From assembly GCA_027943245.1 (NCBI GenBank), contig JANDJZ010000418.1, positions 1 to 38,780 on the forward strand: 38,780 nucleotides of DNA. Direction: 5' to 3'. Source of the DNA: Acanthamoeba sp. SK_2022b. Taxonomy: Eukaryota > Discosea > Longamoebia > Acanthamoebidae. Below are positions 24,382 through 34,024 of this stretch, piece after piece (within the stretch, counting starts at the first letter, position 1; each line of letters starts with the position of its first letter). The notes below the pieces were generated by a model that made no database searches, had not been told where the DNA came from, and saw only the letters and a list, made by a program, of their open reading frames with translations. Both the position numbers and the translations under genes were made by a program.

Positions 24382-27323
24382 TCACGAGGTAGGCTTACAC
24401 TCAAAGGGGACCGCCCCGCTGCCGCCCGCCAGCGTGGCCGTGACTTCTTCGTCATCGCTGCTGCTGCAGTTGCTGCTGCAGCCGTCGTCGTCGCTGTCGT
24501 CGCTGGTGACGGGGGAAGCGGCAAGCAGCCGCCACACCGAGCTCGGGTCGTCGCACTCGCACCACTTGGCGAGGCAGGAGACCAGGGCGTCCTTCTTGAG
24601 CGGCTTGCACAGGTAGTCGTTCATCCCGCTCTCGCGGCACCGCGTACGATACTCCTCGCTGTGGAATGCGCTCAGCGCGATGATGGGCGTGCGCTCCTCC
24701 TGCCAATGCCGGCCTCGGCCGTCGTTGGCTGCCGACGCCGAGTACCGTCGCTCCTGCTCTCTGATCCTCATCGCAGTGCCGAACCCGTCGAGTTCGGGCA
24801 TCTCAATGTCACACAGGATCGCGTCGAACCCGTAGCGGGTGGGCTTGGGGTAGCCGTCTGCCTCGTCAATGGCCTCGATCGAGGAGTCGCTAGTGTCGCG
24901 TGTGCACTTGATGGTCTCCTCCTCGCGTAGGACGTCGAGAGCGGTGGCCCCGCTGGAGGCGATGACGACTTGGCATCCCACGGACGAGAGCATCTTCATG
25001 GCCACCTTCTGGTTGATTACGTTGTCGTCGATGACCAGTATGCGACGGCCCTGCAGCACCGATCGGCCCTCGTCTCGCTCGCGCTCACGTTTCTCCATCT
25101 CGAGCTTCTTGCAGTAGGGCCACGGGCTGGCCGCCGGGAGCGATGCCGTGAACCAGAATGTCGAGCCCTTGCCGTGGAGGGAGTGAACGCCGATTTGGCC
25201 GCCCATGCCGTGGGCGAGGTGCTTGCATATGGCCAGACCGAGGCCCGTGCCACCAAACTTGCGGGAGATGGACTTGTCCACCTGCGAGAAGCTCTTGAAG
25301 AGGCGGTGAAGTTGCTCCTCGTGGATGCCGATGCCCGTGTCGGTCACGCGGAAGAAGACCATGCCTTCCTCCAGCTCGCACGGCTCGCCCTCGCGCGGAT
25401 TGACCACGCGCGAGTCGTAGAACTCGATGGTGATTCTGTTGCCGGGCGGCGTGAACTTGATCGCATTGGACAAGAGATTGAAGAGCACCTGCCTGACGCG
25501 CACGGAGTCTCCTGCACAGCCCACACGAGATACGGTGAGCCTTGCTGTTCGCTTCGAGCGGTGAGGCAGATTGCAGTGCTGGGGGAGGAGCTAGTACCAA
25601 CGCGGTGAGGGTCAGCCAGGCAGGAGCTGACCTCGAGGACGATCTGCTTGTTCTTGGCGTGCGCCGCCAGGAGGTTCGCGGTCTTGCCCATCTTCAGGGG
25701 CAGATCGAACAGCACGTTCTCGAACTCGAGCTTGCCCGACTCGATGCGCGCAAAGTCGAGAATGTTGTCGAGCAGCGAAAGGAGGTGGTCCGCGCACTCG
25801 TTCACGATTTCGGCAGCCTCATGAGCGCTGCGCTCCAAGCTGGGCATCTTCATCAGCTCGTCGCTCATCGCGATGATCCCGTGCATGGGCGTCCGCAACT
25901 CTACGTGCAGACATGACTTGCTGGTGAGCTTGTGACATGTGATTGTCGTGTGGGACGGCATGGGCCGCGTACCATGGCTGAGGCTGTTGAATAGCTTGGT
26001 GCGCGCGTTGGAGCCGGCCTTGAGCTGGTCGCTCTTTTGTTGCAGGCGCACTCGCGAGTCATCGGCGTATTTCTGCAAGACGATGGCCGACAGCGAGATG
26101 ATCGCCAGCATCACAACCCGTACTTCGACGCCCTCGTGCTGCGCGCAGCTGGGGATGGTAGTGAATGCGTGGAAGGCGGCGGCCTGTAACAACATCACTC
26201 CGAGCGACAGCAACCCGGCCGGAATGCCAAGCATGAACGACGTCCACACTGGACACGTTAAAATCACACCGAGCGTCAGAGGCCAGCTTGTGTTGTGGGT
26301 AGTCGTGTGTCTGGGCGGAGGCGTACGGGTGAGGATGGAGAAACCTAGGAAGCCGCTGGAGAGTACTCCCCGACCCTCACTGATGCACCAGAGGATGAGG
26401 TTGAAGTTGAGGTAGAGCAGGTAGGCCGTCACGGGCATGCGCAGGGATCGCGAACGCAACAGCAGACACACGATGGCGGTGTGCACCACGAGCGCGAAAC
26501 CCGCCACTATTACCAACGCGGCGGCAGCGTGGGCGGTCTGCGGCACGTGGGACGTGTGGGAGGTCGAAGAGGAGTAGGTGGCCGCGGTGCCTCCGGGCGT
26601 GGTGAGCGACGAAGACAGCGAGGTGGACGTGGTAGCCGATGTGTAGGCGGGTGACCAAAAGAGGTAGGTGGTGAACGTGGAGGAGAAGGTGAAGAAGAAG
26701 TTGGGCGAAAAGAAGAGAAAAAAGGAAGACGACGAGGAAGCGCTGCTGTAAGTGGAATCCTTGTGTCCGTCGTCCGCAAAGTGCGGCGAGACGAGGAAGA
26801 CTGCGGACAGGACCAGGTAGCATGCGATCAGAACCGCAGCACCGCAGAGCAGCTCGAGGAAAGAGCAGGCCCGGGCCTCGACCTCCCTGTCCACGCGCAG
26901 CTCCCGTGGCAGCAGGTTGCGCATGTAGTTGTCGACCGCGCCCATACCGCGCTGCATCGCTCGACCGCTCTCGCCCGGAAGCCGACGCCACCACCGCCGC
27001 TCATGCATCGTGAAGGTAGTCGGTGTTGTTGATGCCTTGGCCCTCCGCGTGGACGTTGTGGTCGAAGAGGTGGTGAGCGCCTCGGCCCATTGCGGCTGTT
27101 GCCTGTCCAATCCAATCGGGGAGTCTGACCGTATCGCCGCGTCTGTCATGGTGCACTCTTCGACTGGAGCCAACGAGGCAGACGTAGAAAGGGGTCCGTC
27201 GCTGCCGCTACGCGGGATCCTGGCCTCCTGGTCTCCGCGTCTGCTGATGGTCTTCGCTGTTGAAGATGATAACGAAGCCGTGGGGCTGTTGAGGACGTCT
27301 TGTGTTTGCATGTGCGTGTGCAC
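24382..27323 (-). CDS. Membrane hybrid sensor histidine kinase (HisKA-HATPase-REC)
   Basis: Four exons, 27323-26327, 26248-25973, 25900-25598 and 25511-24382, give 901 residues. Introns are 78, 72 and 86 nt, all joined in phase 1 with donors GTACGC, GTACGC and GTACTA. About five hydrophobic segments occupy residues 150-400, with a Phe/Ser/Thr-rich low-complexity stretch after the first. HisKA has phospho-acceptor His424 in SLSHELRTPMHG, rebuilt exactly by splicing. HATPase motifs are the N box (LFNLLSNAIKF, Asn541), G1 (DTGIGI, 583-588), F box (FKSFSQVD) and G2 (GGTGLGLAI). The receiver domain (about 683-840) has DD at 687-688, phospho-acceptor Asp760 (CDIEMPELDG), Ser instead of Thr in IIALSA, and Lys828. 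There is no recognisable extracellular ligand domain. The likely role is phosphorelay to a separate HPt protein. The start is uncertain: a GTGAGT donor just upstream (27328-27323) hints at a 5' exon. The tail is Ser/Asp-rich. Confidence 0.9.
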
Positions 27324-28752
27324 TCACCGAGGGAGATGGCCGCACCGATGCGCACAAGCTTTCCGGCGCGGCGTGGTGTGTCGACGGAAACGAGCGCTAA
27401 TTCGCCGAGAAAATGCAAGAAACGTGTTTCTCTTGCGGAGAGAGGGCTGCGGACTTCTTGGCGTTCAAAGCAGGCTGAGTGGACTTGGGAGTTGGTGACG
27501 GCAAGGTAAGTATGGCACCAAGGCGGAAGAAAGATGCGAGGACGTGTGGGTGGTGTTTGGGTAGGTGGTTGGTCTGTGTGGTGGCCTTGTCTGTTGGCGT
27601 GGGCCGTCTAATTGAAAAAAGCGAAATCAAAGAGGCACCAGGTGTGAAGAAGTGGTGCAGGAGCCAGAAACAAGTTGACAGGGGCAGGCATCCCGACCGT
27701 CGGTGTTGGCCCTGATCGGGGCTCATTCTCAGGCCGATGCCGTTGGTTGCACTTCGTGTCCGTGTTCCCTTCGTGTTGCATCTGTTGTGCTGCGCGGCCC
27801 ACCAATCAGCAGTCGCCAGTCACGCGCCCGTTGCTTTGCGCGGGTGCGCCTGTCCCGTTCGGCGCCCGCTGTCCCGTAGAACCTTGAACCTGGTGGCGTG
27901 AGCGACCCAGGGGCTGTTGGCAGCGCTCCTTACATAGACCAGACTGGGATGATGCTTGATAGAACTCGCTGAGTCGGCTGATGCGGAGCTCTTTCACCAC
28001 CCACAACCCGATCCAGATCTGCTCGTGCCTGCCTCAGTAGCGGCCGAGGGAGATGGTAGACCTGTGGGGAGAGACGATAGCACGAAGATACAAATGACAC
28101 CAATTCAGCTGCAAGTCGCCTGTTTGTCTCCCATACCGGTGAAAACAAAGTGATCAGGACTCTGACAGGGACAGAAAGGCACGGTGCAGTTGTTTGGCAA
28201 CGGGTCGCGGCAAAGGATCTCCATAGAAGGACCACACCGTGCAGGACCCTAGAAGAAGCTTACACAGGCCAGTCTAAGCAAGACAGTGAATCCAGCCTCC
28301 TGTGCCGAGTGCTGCCCATGCGTGCGTTGGTTGTGGTGCTGCCTGCAGCTTCCTCGAAGGCGCTGGTTCACAAGAGGATCTGCCGCCCTTTGTCATCCTC
28401 TGGGCGACGATTATGTTGTGCCCATGGTCGCTGCGCCGGCAATGGAGAAGAGGGCGAACACGAAGTTACAACGTCCACAAAAGAATGGGGCGGGGGCAGG
28501 TATCTCTGCACAGCAATCAGGAATCAGATCTGGGATATCCCTCTGTAGCGGTAACCCAGATCCTTTCAGGGTTAGTGGTTACTCATCAATAAGGAGTGCC
28601 TATTTTAGCATGCTCCATCTGGTCACGCGGTAACCTTCTATATGGTAGAGTGAGAATTTTCCCTTTTCTTTATTCACGTAAAAGAAAAAAATTAGCAATG
28701 ATAGACGCAGAAAGAAAGCTGAGTTTAAAGGCTCAAAAGATAGTCAACAACA
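27324..28752. other. Divergent intergenic region
   Basis: 1.4 kb between the minus-strand histidine kinase and the plus-strand MJ1316-NMNAT gene. It should contain both promoters and 5' UTRs, possibly with upstream non-coding exons. The short ORFs here lack domain-like sequence or splice support. A TATATGG at about 28639-28645 is about 110 nt upstream of the plus-strand ATG and is a weak TATA candidate. The last 100 nt before the ATG are A-rich and contain an in-frame TAG. No tRNA or snRNA was recognised. Confidence 0.45.
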
Positions 28753-30651
28753 ATGGAGAGCTACCAAGAGGATCGGGCTTGCCAAGTGGAGGCAGCAGAC
28801 CCTTTCTTCAGCCAAGATGAGGAGGAAGATAATGATTACTTTTGCGCCGATGATTTCTTTGAAGATGATAGTCATACCTACGCGTCCAGAACAGGGCCAA
28901 AGCGGAAAAAGGCAACCAAAGCCCAAGCCTCAACTACAACAACCCGGCCCTCCGCGAACGAAGGCGCCTGTCACGCGGCTTCGCAGTCGTCCTCGAGTAG
29001 CACGTCAGCTGCAACGCTGCCCAAGGGACAGGGTCTGCAAAAGAAGAACGGGAGGGACTACCTGAAGCCTGCGCACTTGGTCTACCACCGGTTCAAGTGG
29101 GATCCAAAGCTGAGCCGCCTACTCGACTACTGCCGGATTGGCCACCTAGATCGCTTTGACGGCGTAGTAGAGACCTCCTACGTGTATGTGCCCACTCCCT
29201 CCCGTGCACCACGCCTCGCTTTGCCCACCATGAGTCTAAGCGCATGTGCGCACAGGGACTTCTTGACGATCGAAGAGGACGAGGGCATCCCCTTCCACCG
29301 CATACGCTACTTCCGTATTTGGGATCGCGTGGTGTGGGATCGCGACGCTCGACTCGATCTTCTCACACCCGGGTACGTCAGTACTTGATCTTGCCACACA
29401 CGGCAAGACCACACAGCGTAGGCGGTGTACACTGTGATGCCTGCGTGTGCTGCCTCTCGTTCACCCACTGCTCGGTGTCTGTATCATACAGAACATGGGA
29501 GTCTGCTGTGGCGCCGTACATCGTTGCGGCCCTTGGCGAGCAGCCGGCACACGAGCACAATGAACCCATGGAGCAGGAGGAAAAGAAGAAGGCCGTGCTC
29601 TTCTCCTGTGGCTCGTTCTGTCCCGTTCACCGGCAGCACGTATGCATCGCCACCTACTACGACCGCTGCCACCATCGCCACCGCATTACTATCGCCATTT
29701 GACGGAGGCTCGTGTCGTTGTCGACCTCAGATACACATGCTAGAGATGGCCAAAAAACACCTCGAGCAGAAGCGAGGCTACGAGGTCCTCGCCGCAGTGC
29801 TCTCGCCCACCGCCGACGCCATGCTAAGGAAGAAGTTTTGGGACAAGGACGGGTTCCTCTCAGACAAGGGTACCACCCACGTCATGATCACCCCTTCTTC
29901 TACCTCCTCCTCCTCCTCCTCTTGCGGCATCTTACCCGAACACGCGCACGATGCGGGGAGACCAGACCCAAATCCGCCTGGGTTCATCCCGGCGCACGAT
30001 CGGGCGCGCCTGATCGAGCTCGCCGCCGAGGGCAGGACCTGGATCAAGCCCGACCTGTGGGCCGCCAAGCACAACGCCCCGGCGGCCAAGGCACAGAGCC
30101 ACGTCCGTGAGGTGTTCAACCCCAGCGCCGGCTACGGTGCCGACGCGCCTCAGCGCCACGTGGAGGTCATCAGCGTGTTTGGTGCCGACACGCTACAGCG
30201 AGTGGGCAACTTCAAGAACAAGGTCCGTTTTCTCGTCGACCGCCCGACACGTGCTTTAGATGCACGTGTGACCCTGTTTCGGACTGACACGTACGATGCC
30301 ATTTCCAATCAACAGACGTCCTCCATGCTGTGCGTGGTGAACCGCAAGTACGGCTTCGATGCCGAGGAGCTGTTCTATCAGAAGATGAAGGGAGTGCCCG
30401 CTGCCGCGTCGAAGGACGGGGACGGTCATTTCATCGACCTCGTTCTCCCAGACGAGGAGGAGAGCACCCACGACGGCGACGAGGAGGGACACGTCAAGTG
30501 CAGCGAGGTGGACGCCAGCGCCACGCTGATCCGCGAGGCCTTTCTCTGCGGTGACCCCACCATCGAGCGGGAGATCGCTCAGAGGCTGCTGTCTCCGGCT
30601 GCGTGGGAGTACATTCGCAAGCGCAATCTACTGCCGCCTCGCTCCAAGTAA
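28753..30651 (+). CDS. MJ1316 (DUF504) domain fused to NMNAT-like nucleotidyltransferase
   Basis: Exons 28753-29372, 29492-29639, 29731-30222 and 30316-30651 give 531 residues; the three introns (119, 91 and 93 nt) keep frame. Residues 1-100 are acidic then Ser/Thr-rich, with an NLS-like PKRKK at 49-53. Residues about 104-203 match the MJ1316 RNA cyclic-group-end recognition family (FKWDPKL, then LDRFDGVVE, then IPFHRIRYFR, then VVWDRDARLD). Residues about 238-530 are an NMNAT-like nucleotidyltransferase: GSFCPVHRQH at 247-256, an HxxH version of the active-site motif that is assembled across the exon 2-3 splice; then GFIPAHDR, VFGADTL and the ISSTxxR-like SATLIRE at 488-494. The known NMNAT reaction makes NAD from NMN and ATP, but the substrate here is unknown. 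A Ser-rich stretch after SDKG may be an unrecognised intron. A TAG directly precedes the ATG. The TAA may instead lie in an intron (see kinase entry). Confidence 0.82.
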
Positions 30652-30747
30652 CGCCACCATGCCATTTGCTCTCCCCCCCAAACTGTGGATGGATGTTGGC
30701 GCGCGTTCCGGCAACCAACCAGCTTGTACAGGAGGGCGGGTTCTTCG

Positions 30748-32314
30748 ATGACAATCCAGACCTTGGCCGACGGGACGCTGCCAGGCCTTAGCGTGGGTAA
30801 GTGGCTGCTTCTGTGCCTCCTCGGCCAAACCCTCTCACGGCGCTGACCCACTCATTCGCGTGCTCGGGCAGGCAAGGAAATCAAGTGGAGCGAGCTCGAG
30901 TTCCAGCGAGCGGAAGGGGAGGGCGGCCAGGGAGCGGCCAAGGCCAAGCGGATAGGCAAGGGCATCGGCTCGGATGCCTTTGCGATGGTCTACAAGGGAC
31001 AGCCCGTTGCGGTGAAGGTCTTCTACTTCACCAACAACGCGCGCGAGCCACCAAAGCGCACGCTCAAGTTTGTCTTCAACGAGATACAGGCTCTCAGGTT
31101 CCCGATCCTTTCTCGCGTCTGTGTGTACATGAGGTTTCCTGTCCGTAAATTCACGAATCGCCGACAGGAAGCTGGGCCACGAAAACGTGATCAAGTACGT
31201 GGGAGCGGGAGCCACGACGGACAAGGTCTTTGTCGTGCTCGAGCTGGCCACCAGCGGCTGCCTGGCCTACTTCCTCAGCAGCGACGCCTACCGCCGGCTC
31301 GCCGGGCCGGTGACCGTAACAACCGACGAGGAGGGGGACACGCCGGTCCCCGAGTACGAGAGATCGGAACGGTGGCAGTGGAGCGCCCACCGACGATGGG
31401 GACAGAAGCATAACATGCCAGTCATACTGAAAGGTATAACATACATTCTATCTGCTTCCTCGCCTCCCCATTCGTGCTGTGTTGGTTGACGACGGCTGCC
31501 ACCGCCTACGGTTACAACAGTGCTTCTGGATGTGGCGCGCGGCATGGCGTACGTCCACGAGCGCGGCATCATTCACAGGGACCTCAGCGTGGACAACGTT
31601 TTGCTCGCCGACGCGGCGAACCACGACGGTGCCACGTGTGCCCAGGCGTTGACGGCCAAGATCGCCGACTTTGGCGTGTGCCAGGTGCTGGACGAGCAGG
31701 AGCGCGAGGAGCGCGAGCGCGAATACGATCAGCTGGTGCGCGTTCGACAGGAGCGCCGAAGGGCACGAACCTCCCCGAGCGAGGGCGCCGACGGCGAGGA
31801 GGAGGAGGAGCAGGAGCCCGACGAAACGCAACCGACGAAGAAGAGGGGCACCGAGCCGCAGCAGGGCCCCCAATCCAAGCATCTGGTCACCGTGCGGGGC
31901 AACATGCGGCTCTATGCGCCCGAGGCGACGGAGGACGGGCGGTTCTACTCGTTCCCGGCCGACGTCTTCATGTTCGGCATGCTCATGTACGAGGTGCTCG
32001 AGGGGCGTCAGGCCTACGAGGGCAGCGGCACGCAAGCGGCCATCAAGCGCAAGATGAAGGTACTTGGTCCCCCTGACCACACGCTGGCCCACACGCTGGC
32101 CCACACGCTGGCCCACACGAGCCTCATCTTCACGAACACGTTGCGTTGGTAGGGTTTGCGGCCCGAGGTGTCCGCCCAGCACCGTGACCGCTACCCGGCC
32201 TACGTGGCCCTCATGGAGGAGTGCTGGGCCCACGATCCGCGCCTGCGGCCCACGTTCAACGACGTCACCGGTCGTGTGTTGTTGCTGTGTAGGCATGAGG
32301 AATTTGAAATATGA
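30748..32314 (+). CDS. TKL-like protein kinase, possibly the 3' half of the MJ1316-NMNAT gene
   Basis: Exons 30748-30796, 30872-31097, 31168-31433, 31521-32059 and 32153-32314 give 413 residues if translation starts at 30748. All junctions keep frame. The kinase core is complete: glycine loop GKGIGSDAFAMVYKG (45-59), Lys65 in VAVK, Glu87 of helix C, HRDLSVDN (199-206), DFG (230-232), APE (313-315) and a C-lobe ending RPTFNDV. So it should be an active Ser/Thr or dual-specificity kinase. The activation segment carries an insertion of about 55-60 residues, rich in Glu, Arg and Gln. There is no signal peptide. The start is only 96 nt after the upstream stop. Reading back from the ATG, the frame is open to an acceptor (CTTGTACAG) at 30731. 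A donor (GTAACG) overlapping the upstream stop at 30648 would fuse the two genes in frame into a 949-residue protein. Confidence 0.85.
32077..32119 (+). repeat. 12-bp tandem repeat in a kinase intron
   Basis: Three perfect copies of CCACACGCTGGC at 32077-32112 plus a partial fourth, inside the intron 32060-32152. They read as LAHT repeats in the retained frame, but the intron borders (GTACTT ... TTGGTAG) exclude them from the mature CDS. Confidence 0.85.
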
Positions 32315-32483
32315 GTTTTCTCAAACGCTCGTCATTCTACAGATAACTGGATATTTTTAATCTAATTTTCTGCTGTGATCTCGGATGGCCATTCTTGGTG
32401 GTGTTGCTTGTGCTGTTGGAGCCAGCCAGCGAACAGAGCAACAACACACACAAGAGAGCTCTGTGTGACAGGGTGGTAGTGGC
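32315..32483. other. Short intergenic gap between kinase and CLC gene
   Basis: 170 nt, AT-rich just after the kinase stop (about 32330-32380), then GC-richer to the CLC start. No TATA box was recognised. Confidence 0.5.
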
Positions 32484-33421
32484 ATGGAAGGAGGGAAGGA
32501 TGCTCGCTTTGCCTCCGGCGGGGAGGCAGGGGAGGTGGAGATGGAAGATTTGGAGCAGGCGTTGGCCGACCGACCCGCTGCAAGGCGCAGTTTGTCGTCT
32601 CGAGAAGAAGGTGCGGAGCAAGAGGAGGAGGTGCAAGAGGACGTGCACAAAGACGGCGAAGGGGAAGATGAGGTTGAAGAGGAAGAGGAAAGAGAAGACC
32701 TCTTTCGCTCGGGGACAGGAAGCAGCAGCGTCTGGAACACGAGACGACGCACCGATTTTGTGGACGTGTTGGAGAAGAGGAAGGAGCTGTTCAAGCGTGG
32801 AGGACAATCCTCCTCTTCATTCGCGTGGGGCGACATCCTTCAAAAATCGGTGTCCGACATCTCGTCCCTCCGCCAGTCGCTGCGAGGCAGCATCGATCTC
32901 GGGAGCGGCCCATCACCACTGCGGGCCACGGGCGAGGTCAAGTTCAAGCTACGACGAGACAGCTCCTCCGACGAGGACGACGCTCTCGACGACGAGGAGC
33001 CCGAGGCCGGCCACCTCACCGACCTCTACAGCGACGATGAACGCGACGAGGAGCAGGGCGGGGCCGGCGGCGACGGCGGCCGCTACTCTCACTCGCAGCT
33101 GCGCACCTCGCTGAGCGGCGCTGCCGCTGCTGCGCGTCTGTTGCCGTCGGTCGGCGAGCGGCTGCCGCTGCTGGTCCGCACCAAGCGCAAGGGCTCGGCG
33201 ATGACCAAGCACAAGGCCAGCGACAGCGAAGACAGCGACGCCTCGACGTCGTCGTCCTTCTCTGGCTTCTCGCCCTACGCGTCCGGCTCCTCCGTGCCCG
33301 CCTCGCCTCGCACCTCCGGCACGCACATGCGCACGTCCCTCAACAGCGCCCGCGGCGACCACCCCGGCGACCTCTACAGCTCCAGTCGAGTCTCCTTCTC
33401 TCCAGGCACCAACCTCCCATG

Positions 33422-33475
<54 letters not shown>

Positions 33476-33544
33476 ATTATGTGTGTGCACGTATCATGTG
33501 CGTGGTGTGTGTGTGTGTGCATTATGTGTGTGCACGTGTGCGTG

Positions 33545-33614
<70 letters not shown>

Positions 33615-33969
33615 TGTGGGTCAAATGTGTCGCTGATGAGTGGTCGGACAGTGATGGGAGGAGAAGGGGGAGGAGGGCTTTACGACACAACGACGCTGGC
33701 AGAGATGCGGCGCAGATTGCCGCCCATCTTCACCATCAGCACGGAGGCCGTGGAGTTTGACTTCAAGGCACACGAGACCTACGGTCGATACAAGCAGCGC
33801 CGCATCGCCAGGCCGCGCTCCTCCTACCAGCTTCGGCAGAGCACCTCGTCGAGCGCCCAGGGGTTGTCCCCGCGATCGCCTGCCATGTGCGTGCACGACT
33901 CCTCCCTCCGCCTGGGTGTCTGGCCATTCCTTCACTCATCGACACAACTCTCCATGCATCACGCATGCA

Positions 33970-34024
<55 letters not shown>

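Noticed and set aside
27324..27418. Upstream exon of the histidine kinase beginning MHFLGELALVSV
   Set aside because: A GTGAGT donor exists, but the available acceptors either break the frame or leave an intron under 45 nt, so it is not supported; it may be 5' UTR.
28178..28240. Inverted repeat GCACGGTG ... CACCGTGC as a regulatory hairpin
   Set aside because: Only 8 bp with a loop of about 40 nt in GC-rich DNA; expected by chance.
28150..28548. 132-codon ORF in the divergent intergenic region
   Set aside because: No recognisable domain, biased composition or splice context; likely random in GC-rich DNA.
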